Positions 36,541 to 45,277 are shown, counted from the first letter of the stretch. The stretch: DNA of 64,000 bases from Arthrobacter sp. GMC3 (GCF_002929305.1 NZ_PJIO01000011.1:55603-119602), one strand, 5' to 3'. The notes: generated by a model not told the origin, from the letters alone. Translations and numbers: made by a program.

Positions 36541-37386
36541 ATGGGCAGACATGCAAAAACCAATACGGTGACGTTGAACAACGGCGTGACCATGCCGCAG
36601 CTGGGCTTTGGCGTGTGGCAAGTCCCCAACGAGGAATCCGCTGCCGCCGTCACGGCCGCCCTGAACGCCGGGTACCGCAGCATCGACACCGCCGCCGTCT
36701 ACGGCAACGAAGAGGGCGTGGGCCAGGCAGTGGCACAGTTCTTGGCGTCCTTCGGGACGCCTCGCGAGGACCTGTTCATCACCACCAAACTGTGGAACAC
36801 CGAACAGGGCTATGAGAAGACCCTGGCCGCCTTCCAGGAGAGTCTGGACAAGCTGGCTCTGGACTACGTTGACCTGTACCTGGTTCATTGGTCCACGCCT
36901 GAAAAGGACACCTACCTGGATACCTGGCGCGCGTTTGAGGAGATTTATGCCTCTGGCAGGGCCAAGGCAATCGGCGTTTCCAACTTCGAGCCAGAGCACC
37001 TGTCACGGATCATCGATTTGGGCGGCACGGTCCCAGCTGTCAATCAGGTGGAGCTGCACCCGCGGCTGCAACAGTCGGTGCTGCGTGAATTCAACACCGG
37101 CCACGGCATCTACACGGAGGCGTGGAGCCCCCTGGCCCAGGGCCAGCTGCTCACGGACCCCGCGGTGACAGGGATTGCCACTGCTCACGGAAAATCGGCC
37201 GCCCAGGTCATCATCCGCTGGCACCTGCAACTGGGAAACATTGTCATCCCCAAGTCGGTGACCCCCGAGCGCATCGCCGCCAACTTTGACGTCTTTGACT
37301 TTGAGCTCACGGATGCCCAGATGGAGGCCATCGGCGCCTTGGACAACGGTGGCCGCGTGGGTCCCCACCCGAACGAGTTCAACTAG
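36541..37386 (+). CDS. Aldo/keto reductase
   Basis: A 281-residue TIM-barrel oxidoreductase. The tetrad is visible: Asp in YRSIDTAAVYGNEEGVG, Tyr in the same stretch, Lys in FITTKLWNTEQGYE and His in YLVHWSTP. NADPH contacts come from IGVSNFEPEHL and VIPKSVTPERIAANFDVFDFEL. It is the 2,5-diketo-gluconate-reductase-like group. AAGGAG is 6 bases before the ATG. It ends convergent to the DHA2 exporter, with a long hairpin between. Confidence 0.95.
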   Translation: MGRHAKTNTVTLNNGVTMPQLGFGVWQVPNEESAAAVTAALNAGYRSIDTAAVYGNEEGVGQAVAQFLASFGTPREDLFITTKLWNTEQGYEKTLAAFQESLDKLALDYVDLYLVHWSTPEKDTYLDTWRAFEEIYASGRAKAIGVSNFEPEHLSRIIDLGGTVPAVNQVELHPRLQQSVLREFNTGHGIYTEAWSPLAQGQLLTDPAVTGIATAHGKSAAQVIIRWHLQLGNIVIPKSVTPERIAANFDVFDFELTDAQMEAIGALDNGGRVGPHPNEFN

Positions 37387-37399
37387 CCAGGCACCTCCG

Positions 37400-37459
37400 G
37401 GAGGTCGAAACGGTTTTTCGAACCTGCTAAATCCACCTCGAAAAACCGTTTCGACCTCC
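37400..37459. terminator. Perfect 22-bp inverted repeat between convergent genes
   Basis: Arms at 37400-37421 and 37438-37459 are perfect reverse complements over 22 bases, with a 16-base loop. Each arm carries a run of five T or A next to the loop. It lies between the aldo/keto reductase stop and the DHA2 exporter stop, so a bidirectional terminator is likely. Confidence 0.75.
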
Positions 37460-37471
37460 TCAGCGTGGGAA

Positions 37472-38881
37472 CTACCGCGTCCGGACCGCGTCGCCTGCGT
37501 TGCGGGTCATCAGCGCCGCTTCCACCACCGGAACCAACATGAGCACGCCTAGTACGGCGAAGGTCCACTGGTAGGCGGATTGAGGCGGGGCACCGTCCAA
37601 CAGGGAATCGGCCGCGCGCAGAATTAGCGCGCCCACGGCCACGCCCAGGCCTGTGGCGATCTGGGCAATCGTGGAAGACAGCGTGTTGGCGTCGGCCATG
37701 CGAGCCTGCGGTACATCGGCAAACTGCAGCGTGTTGTAAGCGCTGAAGCCGATGGAGCGCAGCACCCCGCTGGCGAATAGCACAGCGGCAATGAGCGGCA
37801 GCGGGGTGTCCGGCCCCAGCAGTGCACACGCGCCCAGGATCAAGGCACCGCCGGCGTTGCTCAGCAGCAGTACATTCCGGAATCCGAAGCGGCGAATGAG
37901 GGGCGTGGTGGCGGGTTTAATGAGCACGTTGCCGGCGAATACGGCCATGGTCATCAGTCCCGCCGCGAACGCGCTCCAACCAAACCCGAGCATGAACATC
38001 AGCGGCAGTAGGAACGGCACCGCATTGATCACCAGGCGGTAGAGCGCGCCCCCGCCATTACCCACACGGAAAGTGTGGATGCGCAGCGCGCGCAGGTCCA
38101 GCAGCGGATGCCGTGAACGCTTGAACCACCACAAAGCACCCGCCCCGGATGCCAGCGCCAGCAGCAGCCAAAGTACGACGCCGACCCAGGGCGTGGGTGC
38201 CGAACCCACCTGTTCCAGCCCAATCACCAAGGCGGCCAAGGCGATGCCGCAGAGGATAAATCCAGTCCAGTCGGGCGGCGGCATCTTGTGCGCCTTGATG
38301 CTCGGCACCACGCGCAGGGCCACCATGAAGGCAACGATGCCCAACGGTACGTTGATCAAAAAGATCCAATGCCAACTGGCGTAGGTAGTGAGCAGGCCGC
38401 CCAGCGCCGGGGCAATCACAGGCGCAATCAGTGCCGGCCAGGTCAGGTAGGCAATAGCCTCCAGGAATTCTTTCCTGTCCGCGTCCCGGAGCACCACCAG
38501 CCGGCCCACCGGGACCATGAGTGCCCCGCCCATGCCCTGAAGCATGCGGGCAGCACACAAGAAGGCCAGATTGGGGCTCAGTGCACACAAAAGTGACGCC
38601 ACGGTAAAAATGGCGATGGCGGCGGTAAACACCCGCCGGGCCCCATACCTTTCGGCAAGCCAGCCACTGATGGGTATGCCCACTGCCAGGGTGATCAGGT
38701 AGCTGGTCATGGCCAGATTGATGTCCACCGGCCGCACACCTAGGTCGTCGGCAATGCCCGTGGCCGCGGTGGCGATGATGGTCCCGTCCAAGATTTCCAT
38801 GAAGTATGTGCCGGCCACCAACAGCGCCAAGGCACGGCTAAAGGAGGGGGTTAGGGACGGCGTCGTACGGGTTCTACTCAC
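37472..38881 (-). CDS. DHA2-type MFS multidrug transporter
   Basis: A 469-residue membrane protein. Span 1 has LLVAGTYFMEILDGTIIATA, typical for the DHA2/EmrB group. Motif A is WLAERYGARRVF and motif C is APVIAPALGGLL, followed by SWHWIFLINVPLGIVAF. About 13-14 hydrophobic stretches are visible, fitting the 14-TM class. The start is GTG at 38881 and I see no Shine-Dalgarno. A tandem repeat array begins 10 bases upstream, so translation may be leaderless or the start may differ. Substrate unknown. Confidence 0.9.
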   Translation of the reverse strand: MSRTRTTPSLTPSFSRALALLVAGTYFMEILDGTIIATAATGIADDLGVRPVDINLAMTSYLITLAVGIPISGWLAERYGARRVFTAAIAIFTVASLLCALSPNLAFLCAARMLQGMGGALMVPVGRLVVLRDADRKEFLEAIAYLTWPALIAPVIAPALGGLLTTYASWHWIFLINVPLGIVAFMVALRVVPSIKAHKMPPPDWTGFILCGIALAALVIGLEQVGSAPTPWVGVVLWLLLALASGAGALWWFKRSRHPLLDLRALRIHTFRVGNGGGALYRLVINAVPFLLPLMFMLGFGWSAFAAGLMTMAVFAGNVLIKPATTPLIRRFGFRNVLLLSNAGGALILGACALLGPDTPLPLIAAVLFASGVLRSIGFSAYNTLQFADVPQARMADANTLSSTIAQIATGLGVAVGALILRAADSLLDGAPPQSAYQWTFAVLGVLMLVPVVEAALMTRNAGDAVRTR

Positions 38882-38890
38882 CGGCCAAGC

Positions 38891-39055
38891 GTAACGGCCG
38901 CGGGGCCCCGCGCGAGCGAAGCGAGTGGGGGGAGGCCGGTGCGCGGTAACGGCCGCGGGGCCCCGCGCGAGCGAAGCGAGTGGGGGGAGGCCGGTGCGCG
39001 GTAACGGCCGCGGGGCCCCGGCCGGGGAGAAGCGAGTGCGCGGAGGCCGGTGCGC
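38891..39055. repeat. Tandem repeat array B, period 55 bp, three copies
   Basis: GTAACGGCCGCGGGGCCCCG begins units at 38891, 38946 and 39001, exactly 55 bases apart. The first two copies are identical, the third differs in its middle (GGCCGGGGAGA instead of CGCGAGCGA). The core GCGAGCGAAGCGAGTGG is nearly the same as in array A (one base differs). It lies between the divergent DHA2 and nitroreductase genes. Confidence 0.92.
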
Positions 39056-39168
39056 GGCAGCCAGTTACATGGCCCGTGATGCAGCTCACACCACCATATG
39101 GAAACAAATGCTGCCACTTTCACGCTGACTAACAACGAACACATACTTCGAAACAGAAAGCTGGGCCC

Positions 39169-39798
39169 GTGAGCGTCGACATCGCATCGGAAATCAACCT
39201 GCAGGACGAACTGATTCTTGGCACGGACGCCGCTGACGCCCTGTTCCTGGAAGCCCGCACCGCCAATAGCTGGGCTGAGGATGAGATCAGCGATGAGACT
39301 CTTCAGGCCGTCTACGCGCTGACCAAGATGGCCCCGACGGCCATGAACATTCAGCCGCTGCGCGTCTCCTGGATCCGTTCGGCAGAAGCCCGCGAGCGCC
39401 TGGTGGCCCACATGGCCGACGGCAACAAGGCCAAGACCTTGACCGCCCCCATGGTGGCAGTACTTAGCTACGACACCGACTGGCATGAACTGATGCCCAC
39501 TACGGCACCTCACGCCGCCGGCATGGTTCCCACCTTTGCCGCCAACGACGCTCTGCGTCAGGGCATGGCAGCGAACAACGCGCACATCCAGGCTGGCTTC
39601 TTCATCATGGCTGCCCGCGCAGCCGGTCTTGCTGCCGGTCCCATGGGCGGCTTTGACGCCGCCGGGATCGACGCCGAGTTCAACGAAGGCACCACCCGCC
39701 ACGCATTCATGGTGGTCAACCTGGGCAAGCCCAACGGCATTGTTGACCGCGAGCGCCTCCACCGTCTCGACTTCGACCTCGCAACGGAAACGATCTAA
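39169..39798 (+). CDS. Nitroreductase family protein (RutE/malonic semialdehyde reductase type)
   Basis: A 209-residue flavoprotein with GTG start. FMN-binding is indicated by ALTKMAPTAMNIQPLRVSWI and later by the AAGLAAGPMGGFDAAGIDAEF stretch, both typical of the RutE/YdfN branch. RutE reduces malonic semialdehyde in pyrimidine catabolism, but no other rut gene is nearby, so the true substrate is open. A clear terminator follows. The upstream region is filled with the 55-bp repeat array. Confidence 0.9.
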   Translation: MSVDIASEINLQDELILGTDAADALFLEARTANSWAEDEISDETLQAVYALTKMAPTAMNIQPLRVSWIRSAEARERLVAHMADGNKAKTLTAPMVAVLSYDTDWHELMPTTAPHAAGMVPTFAANDALRQGMAANNAHIQAGFFIMAARAAGLAAGPMGGFDAAGIDAEFNEGTTRHAFMVVNLGKPNGIVDRERLHRLDFDLATETI

Positions 39799-39812
39799 GT
39801 AGCCGCTCCGCT

Positions 39813-39887
39813 AAAAAGCTGACCCGCGCACCGTGACCCGATCCCCGAACTTGGGGATTGGAAAAGGGTGGGCGGGTCAGCTTTTTT
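39813..39887 (+). terminator. Rho-independent terminator of the nitroreductase gene
   Basis: Arms at 39813-39827 (AAAAAGCTGACCCGC) and 39872-39886 are perfect complements over 15 bases, and the right arm runs into TTTTTT. A second small hairpin (ATCCCC...GGGGAT) sits in the loop. It is 15 bases past the stop. Confidence 0.85.
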
Positions 39888-39966
39888 ATCTCTTAGGTCG
39901 CCAGCCGTGTTTGTACTCATGGCTCAGCCGACAGGCCCGGTCTCCCTTGGTCGGCGACACCGCATC

Positions 39967-40158
39967 TTACAGTGGCTGCGACGCACCCTTGTGATCGGAG
40001 ACTTCTTGCCCAGCGGCTGAGGCTTGCAGGACGCGGCGCTCTTCATTGGCGCGTTCGCGTGCGCGACCTCGGGACGCACCCATCATGAACATGATGATCG
40101 CCAGCAGTGCCACGAGCCAAAACACCACAATTCCGGTGATGATCAGCCAAAACGGCAT
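39967..40158 (-). CDS. Small single-span membrane protein
   Basis: About 63 residues from ATG at 40158 (MPFWLIITGIVVFWLVALLA), where AAGGAG lies 8 bases upstream. One N-terminal hydrophobic span of about 22 residues is followed by a charged cytoplasmic tail (RGRARERANEERRV). I recognise no family. The good ribosome binding site and clean topology make it a likely real gene. It is divergent from mdh. Confidence 0.65.
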   Translation of the reverse strand: MPFWLIITGIVVFWLVALLAIIMFMMGASRGRARERANEERRVLQASAAGQEVSDHKGASQPL

Positions 40159-40298
40159 TCGAATGTCTCCTTGAACAGCAATAATTGTATGAGCCCCAAT
40201 CTGCCTAAGCATACCGGTGCCGTTTGGGAGTCCGCTCCGTGCGCACTGGGAACACGCCGGGAAATTCGCGTAGCCGGTGGCTGCCTTAGACTGGCCAC

Positions 40299-41294
40299 AT
40301 GAACGCTCAAGCGCCCGCCCCCGTCACTGTCACGGTCACCGGGGCCGCCGGTCAAATTGGTTATGCTCTCTTGTTCCGTATCGCCTCCGGGGCCATGCTG
40401 GGTCCGGATGTTCGTATCAAGTTGAACTTGTTGGAGATCCCGCAGGCCGCTCAGGCCGCCGAGGGGACACTGTTGGAATTGCAGGACTGCGCTTTCCCTC
40501 TGGTCGCGGGGATGGAGGTCTTTGACGATCCCGCAAAGGCGTTCGACGGCGCCAATATTGGCCTGCTGGTTGGTGCCAGGCCGCGCGGGCCGGGGATGGA
40601 ACGTGCCGATCTTCTCACTGCCAATGGCGGGATCTTCTCCGTCCAGGGCCAGGCGATCAACGCTGGAGCAGCCTCGAACTTCAAAGCAGTGGTGGTTGGT
40701 AACCCGGCCAACACCAACGCACTCATTGCCGCTGCCCACGCCCAGGACATTCCGGCGTCGAGATTTACGGCGCTGACCCGTCTGGACCATGACCGGGCGG
40801 TGGCCCAGCTGGCCGCCAAGACCGGATCAGCCGTGTCCCAGATCAGGAACCTTGCTATTTGGGGCAACCATTCTGCCACCCAATACCCCGATATCAGCCA
40901 TGCCACCGTATCCGGGCGGCCCGCCATGGAACTGGTGGAGAAGGCATGGATCGCCGATGAATTCATTCCACGGGTGGCCAAACGTGGCGCTGAAATCATC
41001 TCGGTGCGGGGCGGCTCATCGGCAGCTTCGGCCGCAAATGCGGCCGTTGAACACATGCGCTTGTGGGTGCAAGGCACCCCGGCCGGCGACTGGACTTCCA
41101 TGGCCGTCCCCTCCGATGGCTCCTACGGCGTACCCGAGGGCATTGTGAGCTCCTTCCCCGTCACCACCGCCGGCGGCGAGTACACGATCGTTCAGGGCCT
41201 GGAAATCAACGAGTTCTCGCGGTCACGGATTGACGCTTCCGTTGCGGAGCTGATCTCCGAGCGCGACGCCGTGCAGGGACTGGGGCTGATCTGA
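40299..41294 (+). CDS. mdh: Malate dehydrogenase
   Basis: A 331-residue NAD-dependent TCA-cycle enzyme. The nucleotide site is [21 protein letters not shown], then a [18 protein letters not shown] stretch. The catalytic pair appears as TRLDHDRA and [12 protein letters not shown] (His). [19 protein letters not shown] closes the substrate region. Length and sequence fit the actinobacterial group of dimeric malate dehydrogenases. It opens at ATG 40299. pxpA follows 26 bases later. Confidence 0.97.
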   Translation: MNAQAPAPVTVTVTGAAGQIGYALLFRIASGAMLGPDVRIKLNLLEIPQAAQAAEGTLLELQDCAFPLVAGMEVFDDPAKAFDGANIGLLVGARPRGPGMERADLLTANGGIFSVQGQAINAGAASNFKAVVVGNPANTNALIAAAHAQDIPASRFTALTRLDHDRAVAQLAAKTGSAVSQIRNLAIWGNHSATQYPDISHATVSGRPAMELVEKAWIADEFIPRVAKRGAEIISVRGGSSAASAANAAVEHMRLWVQGTPAGDWTSMAVPSDGSYGVPEGIVSSFPVTTAGGEYTIVQGLEINEFSRSRIDASVAELISERDAVQGLGLI

Positions 41295-41320
41295 GCCATG
41301 CCCCGAAAAGAGGAGCCCTG

Positions 41321-42100
41321 ATGACCGCACACTCCCCCACCCATCCCAAAACCATTGACCTCAACGCTGACGTCGGGGAATCCTTTGGCCACTGGCGCCT
41401 CGGCGACGATACGGCGATTATGGCCTCGGCGTCGAGCGTGAACATCGCCTGCGGTTTTCACGCCGGAGACCCCACCACTATCCGCCGGACCTGCGCGGAG
41501 GCCGCCGCGGCCGGCGTCGTGATTGGGGCGCACCCCGCCTACCGTGACTTGGCAGGTTTTGGCCGGCGCTTCATCGACATGGACCCGGCCGAGCTGAGCG
41601 ACGAGTTGATTTACCAGATTGGGGCGCTGACGGCCCTAGCCCGGGCCGAAGGCACCCACGTGGCATATGTGAAGCCGCACGGGGCTCTCTACAACGCGAT
41701 CGTGCACCATACTGCCCAGGCCCAGGCTGTTCTCGACGCCGTCCTGGCCGTGGATCCGACCTTGCCTCTCCTGGTGCCCGGGGATTCTGAGATTGCCCGT
41801 CTGGCCGCTGCCGCGGGAGTGAGCACGGTGACGGAGGCGTTCGCGGACCGGGCCTACAACCCGGACGGCTCACTGGTGGCCCGTTCGCACCCCGGCGCTG
41901 TCCTCACGCAGGACGCCGCCGTGGCCCAGAGCGTTGGCATTGCGCTGCGCGGGGAGGTGGTTGCCATTGACGGGCGCCCGATTCGTGTTGCGGCGCGGAG
42001 CATCTGCGTCCATGGTGACACTCCCGGCGCCGTTGCCCTGGCCGCTGCCGTGCGGCAGGCATTGCAGGACGCCGGTGTGACCATTAGAAGTTTCGTGTAG
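41321..42100 (+). CDS. pxpA: 5-oxoprolinase subunit A (LamB/YcsF family)
   Basis: A 259-residue protein opening with [20 protein letters not shown], the family signature. Further marks are [22 protein letters not shown]-like [33 protein letters not shown] and [18 protein letters not shown]. With PxpB and PxpC it opens 5-oxoproline (pyroglutamate) to glutamate using ATP. GAGGAG precedes the ATG. It overlaps the next gene by one base (TAGTG). Confidence 0.96.
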   Translation: MTAHSPTHPKTIDLNADVGESFGHWRLGDDTAIMASASSVNIACGFHAGDPTTIRRTCAEAAAAGVVIGAHPAYRDLAGFGRRFIDMDPAELSDELIYQIGALTALARAEGTHVAYVKPHGALYNAIVHHTAQAQAVLDAVLAVDPTLPLLVPGDSEIARLAAAAGVSTVTEAFADRAYNPDGSLVARSHPGAVLTQDAAVAQSVGIALRGEVVAIDGRPIRVAARSICVHGDTPGAVALAAAVRQALQDAGVTIRSFV

Positions 42101-43704
42101 TGGGCCAGCATCTGCGCATCCTCCCGGTCGGGGATCAGGCCCTGCTGGTGGAACTGGCCGACTTGACCGCGGTCATGGCGCTGCAGGCCTTTCTGGCGTC
42201 CAATACCCCTGCGGGAACCGTGGATGTGGTCCCCGCCGCGCGAACTGTCCTGGTCACGGCGTCCTCACCCCGGGCCTTGGCCGGGATTGAGCGTGCCATC
42301 CGCGGCGCCGACCTCAGCGCAAGCCGCCAGGCCCATGGCACGCTGGTTACTTTGGAAACCGTGTACGACGGCGCCGAGCTAGCTACCGTGGCGCAGCTGG
42401 CGGGCATGGGTGTTCAGGGTCTGGTGGAGTGGCACTCAGGCCAAGAATGGACGGCCGCGTTTGCTGGCTTCGCGCCGGGCTTCATGTACCTGACACCTGA
42501 GGTTGCCGGGGTTTCGGTGCCCCGCCGGGCCTCACCGCGCACCGCTGTGCCGGCCGGATCCGTGGCCCTCGGTGGAGAGTTTTCGGCCGTGTATCCTGGC
42601 CCGTCGCCGGGAGGCTGGGCCCTGATCGGGCGGACCAACCAGTCCCTGTGGGATCTTTCCCGCCCCGTTCCCGCCCTGATCCAGCCCGGCGACAGGGTGC
42701 GGTTCGCGCCTGTGCGGGAAATGGTGACGGTGACCGCCAGTGCCGCCAGCCCCACAATCGCGGTACATGCCCCGGGAGATCATGGCCTGCGGGTGCTGGC
42801 CCCGGGCATGCAAACCACTGTGCAGGATCTTGGCAGGGCCGGGTTTGCCGGACTTGGGGTGACCGGCTCCGGGGCCCTGGACAGGGCCGCCCTGCGCCGG
42901 GCAAACCGGATGGTAGGCAACGCCGGTTCGGCCGTCACGCAGGGGGCGTCCGGAGCCGCCGGATTGGAGACGGTGGTGGGTGGCATGTCGCTGCAGGCGG
43001 TGGGATCGCACGTTGTCGCCGTCACCGGCGGCGCCGTGACCCTGTCAGTATCCAGGGTCTCTGGGCAGCTGCGCGGCGTTCCTACGGACGTTCCGTTCCT
43101 GCTGTGCGACGGCGAATCTCTCATGGTCCATGCCGCCCCCGGGGTACCGGGGTTCCGCAGCTACCTGGCCGTTCGTGGTGGCTTGGATGTGCCAGCCGTG
43201 TTGGGCAGCCGGGCCACGGACCTCCTCTCGGGAACCGGGCCGGCCCAGATTGCGGCCGGTGACTTCCTGCCGGTGGCACCGGCCCCGCCCGGAAGCGTTG
43301 TGGGGTTTCCGGAACCGGGGCCCCCGGTTCCGGATGCCGTCACCGTGCTTCACTTCGTTCCCGGTCCGCGGGCGGACTGGTTTACCACCACGTCCCAGGC
43401 GGCGTTTACCGAACAGCGGTGGAGCGTGGGCGCCCAGTCAAACCGCATCGGTCTGCGACTGGAGGGCACTCCGCTTCAGCGTGAGCTCCCCGGAGAGGCA
43501 TCCGCTGCCGACTCGGAGCTGCCCAGCGAAGGAATGGGCGACGGCGCCATCCAGGTGCCGCCGTCGGGCCTGCCGGTTCTTTTCCTGGCCGACCACCCCG
43601 TGACGGGCGGGTACCCGGTGATTGGCGTCGTCGTCCGCGCCGACCTGGACAAGGCTGCCCAACTGGCGCCGGGTCAGGCGGTAACTTTCCGGGCCCTCCC
43701 CTAG
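42100..43704 (+). CDS. pxpBC: Fused 5-oxoprolinase subunits B and C (KipI-KipA fusion)
   Basis: A 534-residue fusion with GTG start overlapping the pxpA stop. Residues 1 to about 215 are PxpB (KipI), with FAGFAPGFMYLTPEVAGVSVPRRASPRTAVPAGSV across its signature, followed by GGWALIGRT. Residues from about 225 are PxpC (KipA), with LAPGMQTTVQDLGRAGFAGLGV, GALDRAALRRANRMVGN and LADHPVTGGYPVIGVV. Separate subunits in B. subtilis and E. coli are joined here, as in urea amidolyase-type proteins. It ends in a 4-base overlap with the convergent AHSA1 gene. Confidence 0.95.
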   Translation: MGQHLRILPVGDQALLVELADLTAVMALQAFLASNTPAGTVDVVPAARTVLVTASSPRALAGIERAIRGADLSASRQAHGTLVTLETVYDGAELATVAQLAGMGVQGLVEWHSGQEWTAAFAGFAPGFMYLTPEVAGVSVPRRASPRTAVPAGSVALGGEFSAVYPGPSPGGWALIGRTNQSLWDLSRPVPALIQPGDRVRFAPVREMVTVTASAASPTIAVHAPGDHGLRVLAPGMQTTVQDLGRAGFAGLGVTGSGALDRAALRRANRMVGNAGSAVTQGASGAAGLETVVGGMSLQAVGSHVVAVTGGAVTLSVSRVSGQLRGVPTDVPFLLCDGESLMVHAAPGVPGFRSYLAVRGGLDVPAVLGSRATDLLSGTGPAQIAAGDFLPVAPAPPGSVVGFPEPGPPVPDAVTVLHFVPGPRADWFTTTSQAAFTEQRWSVGAQSNRIGLRLEGTPLQRELPGEASAADSELPSEGMGDGAIQVPPSGLPVLFLADHPVTGGYPVIGVVVRADLDKAAQLAPGQAVTFRALP

Positions 43705-44192
43705 GAATCCAGGAGTGCGTGCATCTTCTCCAGGGAGGATCCCCAACCCAGGATGGAGTCGCTGAAGTCGAAGCTTTCGACGTCAAAATGCTGTTCCACG
43801 GTCATGCGGGTGCCGCCGTCCACGTCCTCGAAGGTGGCCGAGACCGTGACGGCGAAGGGGAAGACATCACCGGGCTCCTCACGCATTTCAAAGCCGTTGG
43901 GCGGGTCGATCCGGGTGAACTTCGCGGTGGTGGGGAACTCCATGCTGCCATCAGGCATGACCATGGTGGCCGTCCAGGTGCCACCCACACGGGCGTCGAC
44001 GGCAACCTTTTCACGCGGGGTATTCAGCTCCTTGGGCCCCCACCACTGTGCCAGCTGATCCGGGTCTGTCCAGGCGGCGAAAACCAGTTCGCGGGGCGCC
44101 TTGAAGATGCGCACAATCTTCAGGGTGTTGGTGCTTGCCTCCATGCCTTCGCCAGCGCGTGTGGAGTCTGTGGTGGTGGGTTCGTTGCTCAT
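43701..44192 (-). CDS. SRPBCC/AHSA1 (activator of Hsp90 homologue) domain protein
   Basis: A 163-residue cytoplasmic protein of the START-like fold. The typical run is LKIVRIFKAPRELVFAAWTDP, QLAQWWGPKELN, then FTRIDPPNGFEM and TFEDVDGGTRMTVEQHFD. These proteins usually pair with an ArsR regulator, as here: the ArsR stop is 3 bases upstream and AGAGGA in its end forms the ribosome binding site. The ligand is unknown. Confidence 0.93.
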   Translation of the reverse strand: MSNEPTTTDSTRAGEGMEASTNTLKIVRIFKAPRELVFAAWTDPDQLAQWWGPKELNTPREKVAVDARVGGTWTATMVMPDGSMEFPTTAKFTRIDPPNGFEMREEPGDVFPFAVTVSATFEDVDGGTRMTVEQHFDVESFDFSDSILGWGSSLEKMHALLDS

Positions 44193-44195
44193 GAT

Positions 44196-44525
44196 CTAGT
44201 CCTCTTTCTGAAGTTGTTCCAAATGGCGTTCCAGCCGGTTGAAGCTGTCATCCCAGAACCGGCGATACCTCTCCATGTAGGCGGTGACCTCCGCAAGCGG
44301 GGCCGCCTCGAGCCGGCTGGAGCGCCATTGAGCGGTGCGGCTGCGGGAGATGAGACCGGCGGTTTCCAGCACCTTCAGGTGCCGTGAAATAGCCGGGAGT
44401 GAAATGCTGAACGGCTCCGCCAGCTCATTGACCGTGGCCTCGCCCTCGCTCAAGCGGGCAAGAATCGCCCGCCGCGTGGGGTCAGCCAGTGCGCCAAAGA
44501 TCAAGCTGAGCCTGTCCGTTGCCAT
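44196..44525 (-). CDS. ArsR-type metalloregulator-fold repressor (AHSA1-linked)
   Basis: About 109 residues from ATG at 44525 (MATDRLSLIFGALADPTRRA). A TTG at 44540 is an alternative. The winged helix is ILARLSEGEATVNELAEPFSISLPAISRHLKVLETAGLI. No metal-binding cysteine box is present, so it belongs to the non-metal subgroup that travels with SRPBCC genes. An inverted repeat just upstream (44530-44567) suggests autoregulation. Confidence 0.92.
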   Translation of the reverse strand: MATDRLSLIFGALADPTRRAILARLSEGEATVNELAEPFSISLPAISRHLKVLETAGLISRSRTAQWRSSRLEAAPLAEVTAYMERYRRFWDDSFNRLERHLEQLQKED

Positions 44526-44529
44526 TGCG

Positions 44530-44567
44530 TATTTAACCAATCCGTTATTTAGCTGATGTGTTAAATA
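44530..44567. promoter_or_regulatory. Inverted repeat upstream of the ArsR gene
   Basis: TATTTAAC at 44530-44537 and GTTAAATA at 44560-44567 are perfect 8-base inverted arms 22 bases apart, in an AT-rich patch directly upstream of the ArsR start. They may be operator half-sites for the repressor. Confidence 0.45.
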
Positions 44568-44610
44568 TAACCTCAGAGTAACCCGCTGTCCAGTGCGTCA
44601 CTGCATTGAT

Positions 44611-45015
44611 CTAAGACGTCCCGCGTTCGGACTGCAATTTCCGCCAGCCGCCGGCGCGGTTGTTGGCGATGATGGCCCGGAACATGGCCAACAGGGCCGG
44701 TTCATTGACGGGATCACCCTCCCTGAATGCCACGGTGCGAGCCGTTTTGTTTCCCTGGCCTGCCGTGATGATGCCGTCGGGGTCCGGGACCATGGCGCCG
44801 TCGTACAGGAAAACGTTGAGGTGATCCTTGGCCGCCAGGAAAGCGCAAATGTTTCCATCGAGCACAAAGTATGGCTGGACGGTGCGCTTGATGGTCTCGG
44901 CCACCTCGGGGTCGGCCCGATGAACCAGCTCCCGCACATGGGCGCAATACTCCTGTTGCCACGGCGGTAGAGCCGCAATGTAGTCATCCACGCGCGGATC
45001 TCTGACGTGGGCCAC
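44611..45015 (-). CDS. DUF1801 family protein (YdhG-like)
   Basis: About 134 residues from GTG at 45015 (VAHVRDPRVDDYIAALPPWQQ), placed because it begins right after the stop of the upstream gene and GAAGAAG lies before it. The DUF1801 pattern is visible: YIAALPPWQQEYCAHVRELVH, IKRTVQPYFVLDG and CAFLAAKDHLNVFLYDG. The fold is related to iron-chaperone frataxin-like proteins. No function is shown. It is coupled to the PLDc_N gene, 5 bases apart. Confidence 0.8.
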   Translation of the reverse strand: MAHVRDPRVDDYIAALPPWQQEYCAHVRELVHRADPEVAETIKRTVQPYFVLDGNICAFLAAKDHLNVFLYDGAMVPDPDGIITAGQGNKTARTVAFREGDPVNEPALLAMFRAIIANNRAGGWRKLQSERGTS

Positions 45016-45020
45016 GGTTG

Positions 45021-45239
45021 CTACTTCTTCCTGCCCCAGGCAAAGTAGGCGATGGGTCCGGCAAAATTGATGAACGACGCCGCCACCCAAGCGGGCTTGG
45101 GGCCGTTGACTTCCAGCGGCGTGCGCTTGGAGAGGTCCCTCAGCGCAGCAAACTGGAGCGCGATCTGCACGCATCCCGCCACAACGATCCTGGTCCTGGC
45201 TCGCTTGCTCAACTCGTTCCAACGTTTCTTGGCTGCCAT
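45021..45239 (-). CDS. Small PLDc_N-domain membrane protein
   Basis: A 72-residue protein (MAAKKRWNELSKRARTRIVV). Two hydrophobic stretches flank LRDLSKRTPLEVNGPKPAW, and the end FINFAGPIAYFAWGRKK matches the PLDc_N motif found before cardiolipin synthase domains. Here the catalytic domain is missing, as in many short actinobacterial homologues. Role unknown. Confidence 0.78.
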   Translation of the reverse strand: MAAKKRWNELSKRARTRIVVAGCVQIALQFAALRDLSKRTPLEVNGPKPAWVAASFINFAGPIAYFAWGRKK

Positions 45240-45277
45240 GACGGCTCCTGTCAGGTTGCGGTACGGACGGCCTCAGT

